From the NCBI RefSeq assembly GCF_030865425.1, contig NZ_JAVFCB010000006.1:186001-250000 (forward strand): a stretch of DNA of 64,000 nt. The letters are read 5' to 3'. This document shows positions 35,118-44,729 of this stretch, one piece after another (the stretch's first letter is position 1; each line of letters starts with the position of its first letter). The position numbers and the translations under genes were made by a program. The DNA comes from Microbacterium capsulatum (GTDB lineage: Bacteria; Actinomycetota; Actinomycetes; Actinomycetales; Microbacteriaceae). The notes under the pieces were generated by a model. That model worked only from the letters and a program-made list of their open reading frames with translations. It did not search any database and was not told the origin of the DNA.

Positions 35118-35208
35118 CCGGTCGTTGAGCGAGCGCAGCGAGACGAAACGCGGCGATCCACCGAAGCTGCGTTTCGTCTCGTCGCTTCGCTCCTCGCTCA
35201 ACGACCGG
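35118..35208. repeat. GTCGTTGAGCGAG palindrome between hpaE and hpaD
   Basis: Arms CCGGTCGTTGAGCGAG (35118-35133) and its complement (35193-35208), with inner arms AGACGAAACGC/GCGTTTCGTCT (35141-35151, 35169-35179). The 91-base element sits within a co-directional operon, 21 bases before hpaD. Confidence 0.8.
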
Positions 35209-35228
35209 AAGAAAGCAAGGACGCTGAT

Positions 35229-36404
35229 ATGACCAACCGCGCAGACATGACGCTCACCTCCTCCGGCTTCTACGTGTCGCAGGAGGCGCCGATCCACCCC
35301 GACAACCCCATCGCCACCCCGACCGCGACGCCGCCGGACGTGCTGCGCTGCGCGTACATGGAGCTCGTCGTCACCGACCTCGCCGCCTCGCGCGTGTTCT
35401 ACGTCGACGTGCTCGGCCTGTACGTGACCGAGGAGGACGAGGACACGATCTACCTCCGCTCCACCGAGGAGTTCATCCACCACAACCTCGTGCTGCGGCG
35501 CGGGCCGATCGCCGCCGTGGCGGCGTTCTCGTACCGCGTGCGCACCCCCGAGGACCTCGACCGCGCGGTCGCCTTCTACACCGAGCTCGGCTGCGACGTG
35601 CGCCGCTCCGCGGACGGCTTCGTGAAGGGGATTGGCGACGCGGTGCGCGTCGTGGATCCGCTCGGCTTCCCGTACGAGTTCTTCCACCAGGCCGAGCACG
35701 TCGAGCGGATGAGCTGGCGCTACGACCTGCACATCCCCGGCGAACTCGTGCGCCTCGACCACTTCAACCAGGTCACCCCCGACGTGCCGCGCGCCGTGAA
35801 GTACATGCAGGATCTCGGCTTCCGGGTCACCGAGGACATCCAGGACGAGGAGGGCACGGTCTACGCCGCGTGGATGCGCCGCAAGCCCACCGTGCACGAC
35901 ACCGCGATGACCGGCGGCGACGGCCCGCGCATGCACCACGTGTGCTTCGCGACCCACGAGAAGCACAACATCCTCGCGATCTGCGACAAGCTCGGGGCGC
36001 TGCGCCGCTCCGACGCGATCGAGCGCGGCCCGGGTCGCCACGGCGTGAGCAACGCGTTCTACCTCTACCTGCGCGACCCGGACGGCCACCGCGTCGAGGT
36101 GTACACGCAGGACTACTACACCGGCGACCCGGACAACCCGGTCATCACCTGGGACGTGCACGACAATCAGCGCCGCGACTGGTGGGGCAACCCCGTCGTG
36201 CCGTCCTGGTACACGGACGCGTCTCTCGTGCTCGACCTGGACGGCAACCCGCAGCCCGTGCTCGCCCGCACCGACACGAGCGAGATGGCGGTCACGATCG
36301 GCGCCGACGGGTTCAGCTACACCCGCGCCCCCGAGGACGGCGCCGCCGCCGAGGAGATGCCGGAGTGGAAGCAGGGCGAGTACAAGCTCGGCCACCAGCT
36401 CTGA
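35229..36404 (+). CDS. hpaD: homoprotocatechuate 2,3-dioxygenase
   Basis: A 391-residue extradiol dioxygenase cleaving 3,4-dihydroxyphenylacetate to CHMS. Every key residue of the Brevibacterium fuscum enzyme appears with a constant shift of 23: metal ligands H178, H237 and E290 (155, 214, 267), second-sphere N180 (157), acid catalyst H223 (200) and Y280 (257). This makes the assignment strong. AAGGA precedes the ATG at 35229; the long upstream in-frame extension is antisense-type shadow across hpaE. It is placed between two palindromes of the same family. Confidence 0.95.
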   Translation: MTNRADMTLTSSGFYVSQEAPIHPDNPIATPTATPPDVLRCAYMELVVTDLAASRVFYVDVLGLYVTEEDEDTIYLRSTEEFIHHNLVLRRGPIAAVAAFSYRVRTPEDLDRAVAFYTELGCDVRRSADGFVKGIGDAVRVVDPLGFPYEFFHQAEHVERMSWRYDLHIPGELVRLDHFNQVTPDVPRAVKYMQDLGFRVTEDIQDEEGTVYAAWMRRKPTVHDTAMTGGDGPRMHHVCFATHEKHNILAICDKLGALRRSDAIERGPGRHGVSNAFYLYLRDPDGHRVEVYTQDYYTGDPDNPVITWDVHDNQRRDWWGNPVVPSWYTDASLVLDLDGNPQPVLARTDTSEMAVTIGADGFSYTRAPEDGAAAEEMPEWKQGEYKLGHQL

Positions 36405-36425
36405 GCCCCTTCGGGGTCCTCTCTC

Positions 36426-36533
36426 GGGGTCGTTGAGCGAGGACGCCGAAGGCGACCGAGACGAAACGCGGTGATCCGCGGAGAACCGCGTTTCGTCTCA
36501 CGCCGGCTTCGCCGGTGCTCGCTCAACGACCCC
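36426..36533. repeat. GTCGTTGAGCGAG palindrome between hpaD and hpaH
   Basis: Outer arms GGGGTCGTTGAGCGAG (36426-36441) and its complement (36518-36533) are perfect, with an inner ACGAAACGCGG/CCGCGTTTCGT pair. It lies 22 bases after hpaD and 22 bases before hpaH, within the operon. Confidence 0.8.
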
Positions 36534-36554
36534 TGACTTCGAGAGGATGTACCC

Positions 36555-37340
36555 ATGCTCCCCGCAGAAACGATCGCCGAGCTCGCCGACGAGCTCGCCG
36601 AGGCGGACCGCACGCACGGCGTGATCCCGCGCATCACCGCGCGGCACCCGGAGGCGACCGTCGAGGACTCGTACGCGATCCAGGGCGTCTGGCGCGACCG
36701 GCAGGTCGCCGCGGGCCGCCGGCTGGTGGGGCGCAAGATCGGGCTCACCTCGAAGGCGATGCAGCAGGCGACCGGGATCACCGAGCCGGACTACGGCGTC
36801 ATGTTCGACGACACCGTGTACCCGTCCGGATCCGAGATCCCGACGAGCCACTTCTCGAACGTGCGGATCGAGGTCGAGCTGGCCTTCGTCCTGAAGCAAC
36901 CGCTCGAAGGCCCCGACTGCACGCTCGAGGACGCGCTCGCCGCGATCGACTACGCCGTACCCGCCCTCGAGGTGCTGAACTCGCACATCGAGCTCGAGGG
37001 CCGCACGATCGTCGACACGATCAGCGACAACGCGGCGTACGGCGCGATGGTGCTCGGCACCGTGCACAAGCGCCCGGACGAGATCGACCTGCGCTGGGTG
37101 CCCGGGGTGCTCGCCAAGAACGGCGAGATCGAGGAGACCGGGGTCGCCGCCGGCGTCCTCGGCCACCCCGCGACCGGCGTCGCGTGGCTCGCGAACAAGT
37201 TCCACCAGCACGGCGCGCGCCTCGAGGCGGGTGAGATCATCCTGGCAGGATCGTTCACGCGCCCGATGTGGGTGTCCGCCGGCGACGAGGTGCTGTGCGA
37301 CTACGGACCGATGGGAACCATCACATGCCGCTTCGTCTGA
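36555..37340 (+). CDS. hpaH: 2-oxo-hept-4-ene-1,7-dioate hydratase
   Basis: A 261-residue hydratase adding water to 2-oxo-hept-4-ene-1,7-dioate. It shows GRKIGLTSKAMQ, VRIEVELAFVL with metal ligands E106 and E108, and E139 (ALEVLNS), the same numbers as described for E. coli HpcG. GAGAGGATG lies just upstream. It overlaps hpaI by 16 bases. Confidence 0.93.
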   Translation: MLPAETIAELADELAEADRTHGVIPRITARHPEATVEDSYAIQGVWRDRQVAAGRRLVGRKIGLTSKAMQQATGITEPDYGVMFDDTVYPSGSEIPTSHFSNVRIEVELAFVLKQPLEGPDCTLEDALAAIDYAVPALEVLNSHIELEGRTIVDTISDNAAYGAMVLGTVHKRPDEIDLRWVPGVLAKNGEIEETGVAAGVLGHPATGVAWLANKFHQHGARLEAGEIILAGSFTRPMWVSAGDEVLCDYGPMGTITCRFV

Positions 37341-38128
37341 CCCCCACCTTCCGCGATGTCCTGGCCGGCGCCGACCGCCCCCTGATCGGCATGTGGCTGT
37401 GCACCGGCTCGCCGGTCGCGGCCGAGCTCTGCGCCGGGTCGGGCGTGGACTGGCTGCTCATCGACATGGAGCACGCCCCGAACACGCTGCCGTCCGTGCA
37501 ACTGCAGCTACAGGTCGTCGCCGCTTACCCGGTGACGACCGTGGTGCGGGTGCCGTTCAACGACCCGGTGATCATCAAGCAGGTGCTCGACACCGGCGCG
37601 CAGAACCTGCTCGTGCCGATGGTCGGCACCGCCGACGAGGCCGGCGCCGCCGTGTCGGCCGTGCGGTACCCGCCCGAGGGGATCCGCGGGGTTGGATCCG
37701 CTCTCGCGCGCTCCGGTCGATGGGGTCGCGTCGCCGGTTACGTGTCCGAGGCGTCGCAGCACGTGTCGCTGCTCGTGCAGATCGAATCGGGCGACGCCGT
37801 GGAGCACGCCGCCGAGATCGCCGCGGTCGAGGGCGTGGACGGCGTGCTCGTGGGCCCGGCCGATCTCGCCGCGTCGATGGGCCTGCCCGGTCAGCAGACG
37901 CATCCCGACGTGCTCGCCGCGGTCCGCCGCGTGTTCGCCGCGGTCACCGCCGCCGGCAAGAAGGTCGGCGTGAACGCGTTCGACCCGGCCGCCGCCGACG
38001 CCTACCTCACCGACGGCGCGCACTTCCTGTCGGCGAGCGCCGACGTGACGATCCTGGCCCGAGGTTCGGAGACCCTGGCGGCCCGGTTCATCCCGGCCGC
38101 GCCCGACGGCTCGACCGACACGTACTGA
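37325..38128 (+). CDS. hpaI: 4-hydroxy-2-oxo-heptane-1,7-dioate aldolase
   Basis: A 267-residue class II aldolase splitting the substrate to pyruvate and succinic semialdehyde. H50 (DMEHAPN), R75 (VRVPFND), E154 (VQIESG) and D180 (VGPADLA) match E. coli HpaI H45, R70, E149 and D175 with a constant shift of 5. The ATG at 37325 lies inside the end of hpaH, indicating coupling. It is the last gene of the pathway block. The succinic semialdehyde produced could be used by the GabD-like gene at 54449. Confidence 0.95.
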   Translation: MPLRLTPTFRDVLAGADRPLIGMWLCTGSPVAAELCAGSGVDWLLIDMEHAPNTLPSVQLQLQVVAAYPVTTVVRVPFNDPVIIKQVLDTGAQNLLVPMVGTADEAGAAVSAVRYPPEGIRGVGSALARSGRWGRVAGYVSEASQHVSLLVQIESGDAVEHAAEIAAVEGVDGVLVGPADLAASMGLPGQQTHPDVLAAVRRVFAAVTAAGKKVGVNAFDPAAADAYLTDGAHFLSASADVTILARGSETLAARFIPAAPDGSTDTY

Positions 38129-38155
38129 GGTCGGTCTGGGCGTCCCCTTTTCCCG

Positions 38156-38216
38156 TTTCGAGGAGCGATGTTTGCTCTTGGACTGCGCGTTTGAGAGCAA
38201 ACATCGCTCCTCGAAA
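38156..38216. repeat. GAGGAGCGATGTTTGCTC palindrome, left of the nuclease gene
   Basis: Perfect 23-base arms (38156-38178 and 38194-38216) with a 15-base loop. The core is GAGGAGCGATGTTTGCTC. It lies 28 bases after hpaI and 69 bases before the nuclease start. Confidence 0.85.
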
Positions 38217-38284
38217 ATGGATCTGCAGGCCGCTGCTGTGGATAACTCGGGCGACGGGGAGGGCGCAGAACGCAGAGTAGGGGC

Positions 38285-39259
38285 ATGCCTTCCCATCTCC
38301 CCCTGCCCGACGGCCTCGGATCCTCCTTCGCCGTCCGGCTCGCGCGCCGCAACGGAGTCGGAAACGGTCGGCTGCGCGGATCCGATCTACGCGCCCCCTT
38401 TCCCGGGGTGCGCGTGCAGACGGATCCCATCGATCTGACAGAGATCGCAGATCCGTATGAGAGACAACGTCAGGCCCGCATCGCGCGCGCCGCGGACTAC
38501 GCGCCCCGTCTGCACTCGGGACACTTCTTCAGCCATCACACGGCCGCTTCGATCTGGGGAGCGCCCCTCCCGCTCGTTGTCGACGAGCACGGCCGTCCCG
38601 CACACGACGCCGACCTCGCTCTGCACGTCTGCGCCCTCGGCTCGGTGCCGCTGCCCCGCGCTGGCGGTGTGACGCGCCACCGCACGCTGCTCAGCATGAC
38701 GGCGACGACCACGTACAACGGGTTTCGGGTGTCGTCGCCGGCCGCAACCTGGGCCTCGCTCGGGGAGCTGCGGGTGGTCGACATCGTGGCGCTCGGCGAC
38801 TACTTCTGCCGGCAGTGGAAACCGGGCGCGGGGCGTCGTGATGTCGGCAGGCCACCGCTCGCGACGATCGAAGAACTCGAGGAGCTCATGGAGGCGGGTA
38901 GGCGCCGCGGTATCGCGAAGCTGAGAGAGGCGATCGGCCTCATCCGTGTCGATTCCTGGTCGCCGCGAGAGTCCCATCTGCGCTGGCTTCTCGTCGATTC
39001 GGGTCTTCCCGAGCCCGAGCTCAACGCCGATGTCTTCGATGAGCACGGCGCCTTCCTCGGTTGCGTCGACTTGGTCTATCCCGCGCAGAAGGTCGCCATC
39101 GAGTATCACGGGCTGCAGCATTCGAGTCAGTGGGCGCGCGACGTCGAGCGCGCGAACGCCCTGCGGGCTGCCGGATGGACGGTCATCGAGGTGACCGCAT
39201 CGCTCCTCAACGACCCGACCGAACTGCTGCGACGGATCCGCGCCGCGTTGGCCCGGTGA
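38285..39259 (+). CDS. AbiEi-like / DUF559-type nuclease-fold protein
   Basis: A 324-residue protein with two parts. Residues 70-170 resemble the AbiEi antitoxin region (FFSHHTAASIWGAPLP). Residues 225-324 resemble the DUF559/Vsr-like endonuclease fold: SPRESHLRWLL, D262 (CVDLVYP), E273 (AIEYHGLQH) and VIEVTASLL. Such proteins are common in actinobacteria and their role is not established. No AbiEii toxin partner is adjacent. AGGGG precedes the ATG. Codon use seems less GC-biased than the neighbours. Both flanks carry the same palindrome, suggesting a transferred unit. Confidence 0.82.
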   Translation: MPSHLPLPDGLGSSFAVRLARRNGVGNGRLRGSDLRAPFPGVRVQTDPIDLTEIADPYERQRQARIARAADYAPRLHSGHFFSHHTAASIWGAPLPLVVDEHGRPAHDADLALHVCALGSVPLPRAGGVTRHRTLLSMTATTTYNGFRVSSPAATWASLGELRVVDIVALGDYFCRQWKPGAGRRDVGRPPLATIEELEELMEAGRRRGIAKLREAIGLIRVDSWSPRESHLRWLLVDSGLPEPELNADVFDEHGAFLGCVDLVYPAQKVAIEYHGLQHSSQWARDVERANALRAAGWTVIEVTASLLNDPTELLRRIRAALAR

Positions 39260-39269
39260 TCAAGACCTG

Positions 39270-39328
39270 TTCGAGGAGCGATGTTTGCTCCTATTTCGCC
39301 CTTTTGAGAGCAAACATCGCTCCTCGAA
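39270..39328. repeat. GAGGAGCGATGTTTGCTC palindrome, right of the nuclease gene
   Basis: Perfect 21-base arms (39270-39290 and 39308-39328), identical in core to the left copy but with a different 17-base loop. It lies between the nuclease stop and the thiF stop, which converge. Confidence 0.85.
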
Positions 39329-39351
39329 ACGGATCTAGCGGCCGGCCAGCC

Positions 39352-41474
<2,123 letters not shown>

Positions 41475-41726
41475 TCAGCCTCCCTGCACCGCGGTGACGA
41501 CCTCGATCTCGTCCCCCGCGGCGAGCGCGCGGGCGGACCAGCGGCTGCGCGGGACGACGGTCCCGTCGACCGCGGCGGCGACGCCGAGGCGCCCGCCGTC
41601 GGCGCGGGATCCGTCCGGCCGCAGCGCATGACCGGTGAGGCGCACGACGAGGTCGAGCAGGGTCGCGCCCGACGCGACGGCGTGCTCGTCGCCGTTCACG
41701 CGGACGGTGAGGGTGTCGGTCATCAT
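41475..41726 (-). CDS. thiS: sulfur carrier protein ThiS
   Basis: An 83-residue ubiquitin-like carrier ending in the required Gly-Gly (VQGG). The DNA start ATGATG overlaps the thiO stop. The ATG at 41726 gives an ATGA overlap, while the ATG at 41723 has better spacing to AGGAAGG. It is slightly longer than the usual 65-70 residues because of a PDGSRADGG loop in the middle. Confidence 0.9.
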   Translation of the reverse strand: MMTDTLTVRVNGDEHAVASGATLLDLVVRLTGHALRPDGSRADGGRLGVAAAVDGTVVPRSRWSARALAAGDEIEVVTAVQGG

Positions 41727-43009
41727 CGGCCTTCCTGGAGGGTGAGGAGAAGGGGCGCCGCTTCGACGGCGGGCGGATCGGCCGTCAGCGCGGGCGGAAC
41801 CGGATCGGCCGTCAGCGCGGGCGGATCGGCCGTCAGCGCGGACGGCGCCGGTGCGGCCACGTCGCGAGCGGGCACTGTCGGCGACGCCGCGTCGGGTGCG
41901 GAGGCGAACGCCGGGAGCGGCCCGAACCGGAACGGATCCACCGCCGCGGCACGAGCGGGATCCACCGGGATCCCCTCGACGAGATCCGCGCCGACCTCTG
42001 CGGCGAGCGGGGTGAGCAGCACCCCGTGCCGGTCGTACCCGGTCGAGACCACGAGGCCGGGCTCGACGACGCCGAGCAGCGGTGCCGCGTCGGGGCTGCC
42101 GGGGCGCGGGCGGGCGAGCATCTCGACGATCTCGCACTCGTCGATGCCGGGCAGGATCCGCTCCGCGTCGCGCAGCAGGGCGAGGACGCCCCCGGCCTGC
42201 ACGCCGGCGACGCCGCCCTCGCGGACCGTCGCCCCGAGGACGACGGTGCCGTCCTCGCGCGGGACGAGGTAGACGGCGCGTCCGTGCACGAGCGCACGGA
42301 TCGTACGGGTGAGCAGCGGCCGCAGCGCGGCGGGCACGCGCAGCCGCAGGATGTCGCCCCACACCGGCCGCAGCGGCAGCACCGGAACCCCGGCGATGCC
42401 GGAGGTGGCGAGCCCGGCGGCGGCCACGACGACATCCGCCGCCACGCGCTCGCCCGAGGCCAGCCGCACGCCGGAGACGCGGCCTGCGTCGCGCAGCACC
42501 TCCGCGACCCGTTCCCGACGCACCCGCTCCCCGAGCAGCTCGAGCAGCGCGGCGGTGACCTGGCGCGGGTCGATCTGGTGGTCGTCGGCGACGAGCACGG
42601 CGGCGCTGACCGCGGGAGCGAGCGCGGGCTCGAGCTCACGGGCGCGGGATCCGGTCACGCGCCCGGCCGACGGGCCCTGCAGCGCGGCGAGCTGCGCAAG
42701 GGTCTCACGATCCGCCGCGTCCACGGCGACGGACAGGGTCTCGGTCACGCGATGGCCGACAGCGCGGCCGGCGTCGGCCTCCAGCCGCGCGACGAAATCC
42801 GGGTAGCGCGCGGCGGAGTCCGCCATGAGCGGGTGCAGGGCGTCCTGGGCCCAGGCGATCTCGGTCACGGCGGCGAGCATCCCGGCCGCCGCGAGGCTCG
42901 CCCCGGACGCGGGCGCCGGGTCGAAGACGACCACCTCGTGCCCGCGCCGATCCAGCTCGACGGCGGTGGCCAGGCCGATGATCCCGGCGCCGGCGACGGC
43001 GATGCGCAT
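41723..43009 (-). CDS. thiO: glycine oxidase ThiO
   Basis: A 428-residue FAD enzyme oxidising glycine to dehydroglycine for ThiG. The dinucleotide motif is VAGAGIIGLATA at the N-terminus, and GYDRHGVLLTP is the C-terminal FAD motif. The core ends near residue 370. The last 60 residues are a low-complexity tail with ALTADP repeated three times, encoded by a 21-base DNA repeat. It is the first gene of the thi operon, directly behind a TPP riboswitch. Confidence 0.92.
   Translation of the reverse strand: MRIAVAGAGIIGLATAVELDRRGHEVVVFDPAPASGASLAAAGMLAAVTEIAWAQDALHPLMADSAARYPDFVARLEADAGRAVGHRVTETLSVAVDAADRETLAQLAALQGPSAGRVTGSRARELEPALAPAVSAAVLVADDHQIDPRQVTAALLELLGERVRRERVAEVLRDAGRVSGVRLASGERVAADVVVAAAGLATSGIAGVPVLPLRPVWGDILRLRVPAALRPLLTRTIRALVHGRAVYLVPREDGTVVLGATVREGGVAGVQAGGVLALLRDAERILPGIDECEIVEMLARPRPGSPDAAPLLGVVEPGLVVSTGYDRHGVLLTPLAAEVGADLVEGIPVDPARAAAVDPFRFGPLPAFASAPDAASPTVPARDVAAPAPSALTADPPALTADPVPPALTADPPAVEAAPLLLTLQEGR
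41774..41842. repeat. 21-bp repeats in the thiO 3' end
   Basis: CGGATCGGCCGTCAGCGCGG at 41774, 41801 and 41822. They encode the repeated ALTADP of the ThiO tail. Confidence 0.8.
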
Positions 43010-43013
43010 GCGT

Positions 43014-43102
43014 GCCCCTTCCTACGACGGCATGACCCGTTTCAGGTTCGGCGGTCGGCACAAGGCCCTCTCAGCCCTCTTGGGCTCCCGCGGACCCCTC
43101 TA
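43014..43102 (-). promoter_or_regulatory. TPP riboswitch
   Basis: The minus-strand leader of thiO contains the THI-box hallmarks CTGAGAGGG (43067-43075) and CCTGAAACGGGTCATGCC (43029-43046), followed by GTAGG closing P1. It ends a few bases before the thiO ATG, so control of translation start is likely. Confidence 0.92.
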
Positions 43103-43108
43103 CCCTAG
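43102..43108. promoter_or_regulatory. overlapping divergent minus-10 boxes of thiE and thiO
   Basis: The palindrome CCCTAGGG gives TACCCT on the plus strand (43102-43107, 6 bases before the thiE ATG) and TAGGGT on the minus strand, which would start the riboswitch RNA near 43096. The minus-35 boxes are weak on both sides. Confidence 0.5.
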
Positions 43109-43113
43109 GGCTT

Positions 43114-43818
43114 ATGCCCGCACCGCTGAACCCCTTCCCGACACGAACCGACTCGGAAGCCGCGCCCGCCGCCCTGGGTGCCCGGCGCAGGGAGCTCCTC
43201 GCCGACGCCCGGCTGTACCTGTGCACGACCGCGCGCACGGCCACCGGCGATCTGGAGGAGTTCCTCGATGCGGCCTACGCGGGTGGCGTCGACATCGTGC
43301 AGCTGCGCGACAAGGGGCTCGAGGCGCGGGCCGAGATCGAGGCGCTGGAGATCCTCGCCGCCGTCGCCCGACGCCACGGCAAGCTCTTCTCCGTGAACGA
43401 CCGCGCCGACGTCGCGGCCCTCGTCGGTGCGGACGTGTTCCACGTCGGCCAGGGCGACCTCACCACCGCCCAGGCCCGCCGGCTGCTCGGCGACGACGTG
43501 ATCCTCGGCCGTTCCACGCACTCCGCGGGGCAGGCCGCCGAGGCGGACGCCGACCCCGGCCTGGACTACTTCTGCGTCGGCCCGGTCTGGGAGACCCCGA
43601 CCAAGCCGGGCCGCGCCGCGGTCGGCCTCGACCCGCTGCGAGCGGTCGCCGCGACCGGCACCGCCAAGCCGTGGTTCGCGATCGGCGGCGTCGCGGCGGG
43701 CGCCCGGCTGGACGAGGTGCGGTCTGCGGGTGCGACCCGGGTGGTCGTCGTCCGCGCGATCACCGAGGCGGAGGATCCCCGGTCCGCCGCCGTGGCCCTC
43801 CGCGCCCAGCTCGGCTGA
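43114..43818 (+). CDS. thiE: thiamine phosphate synthase
   Basis: A 234-residue TIM barrel coupling thiazole phosphate to HMP diphosphate. [24 protein letters not shown]-type (FHVGQGDL), GRSTHS and [12 protein letters not shown] are in order. TACCCT lies 6 bases before the ATG and no ribosome-binding site is seen, so the transcript is probably leaderless and escapes the TPP riboswitch of the divergent operon. Confidence 0.95.
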   Translation: MPAPLNPFPTRTDSEAAPAALGARRRELLADARLYLCTTARTATGDLEEFLDAAYAGGVDIVQLRDKGLEARAEIEALEILAAVARRHGKLFSVNDRADVAALVGADVFHVGQGDLTTAQARRLLGDDVILGRSTHSAGQAAEADADPGLDYFCVGPVWETPTKPGRAAVGLDPLRAVAATGTAKPWFAIGGVAAGARLDEVRSAGATRVVVVRAITEAEDPRSAAVALRAQLG

Positions 43819-43845
43819 GGGATCCCCTCCCGCCGCCGAGCCCCC

Positions 43846-43908
43846 GTTTCGGGGAGCGATGTTCGTCGTCGAAACGCCATCCGCACAGCGAACATCGCTC
43901 CTCGAAAC
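43846..43908. repeat. third GAGGAGCGATGTT palindrome
   Basis: Arms 43846-43865 and 43889-43908 have one mismatch. They belong to the same family as the two copies around the nuclease gene. It lies 27 bases after thiE. Confidence 0.8.
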
Positions 43909-43967
43909 GCCGAGAGACGACGCGCCCCGAGTGGCGCATTCATAGCCCGGGACGGCAGGATGAAAAC

Positions 43968-44696
43968 ATGACGTTCCCCGCCCTCGCGCCCCTCGCCGAC
44001 CGCGCGGCCCTGTTCGCCGCCCTCCGTCAGGACCAGCTGGTCGCCGCGACCGCCGCCCTGGGCGAGCACCGCTGGGATGCGGATCTGGCCGCCGGGACGC
44101 TCACCTTCACCTCCGAGACGGACCCTTCCCGCCAGCTCGTCGCCCGTGCCTCGCTCGTCGCGACCATCGCGCCCGGACCGCGCTCGCTGATGTGGGCGTG
44201 GGCGCACCCGCAGGGCGGCGCCGACCCGTCGATCGCCGCGCTGCGCGACTACGGCACGACCTACGCCCTGACCGAGCTGGCGCAGCCCGAGCTGCCGTTC
44301 CCGGCCGAGGCCGACGCGGATGTCGACGCCTGGATCGCCGCAGCCGCGCACCAGATCGGCGCGATCGCGGAGGAGATCACCGGCCGTTCCCCGTACTACT
44401 CCGCGCCGGTCGGCAGCGGCACCCGCGCGGTGTTCCTGCTCGACGCCCCGCTCGCGCCGCTCACGGTGGCCGACGCGGTGACCGCCCTCCCCCGGATCCT
44501 CTCCGAGCTCACCCTCTCCGACCCGCGCTCCTCGGTGTGGGACCTCGCCCGGCTCGCGGGCTGGAGCATGCAGTGGACGGACGAGGCGTACTCCGGCGCG
44601 GTCGTGGGCGATGCCAGCGGCAGCGCGACGTTCCACTTCGACGAGTACGCCCGGATCTCGGGCGTCGAGTCGCAGCTGGGCGCCCCCCGGGCCTGA
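43968..44696 (+). CDS. conserved protein of unknown function (DUF6882-like)
   Basis: A 242-residue soluble protein. The pattern [17 protein letters not shown] (about 63-79) and the later Trp-rich helix resemble the DUF6882 group; I am not certain of the family number. No catalytic motif is visible. AGGA precedes the ATG at 43968. It is a single gene between thiE and the HupE-like gene. Confidence 0.75.
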   Translation: MTFPALAPLADRAALFAALRQDQLVAATAALGEHRWDADLAAGTLTFTSETDPSRQLVARASLVATIAPGPRSLMWAWAHPQGGADPSIAALRDYGTTYALTELAQPELPFPAEADADVDAWIAAAAHQIGAIAEEITGRSPYYSAPVGSGTRAVFLLDAPLAPLTVADAVTALPRILSELTLSDPRSSVWDLARLAGWSMQWTDEAYSGAVVGDASGSATFHFDEYARISGVESQLGAPRA

Positions 44697-44729
44697 CCCG
44701 CGCTCGACCGAGCCCTTTCCGGACCCCCG

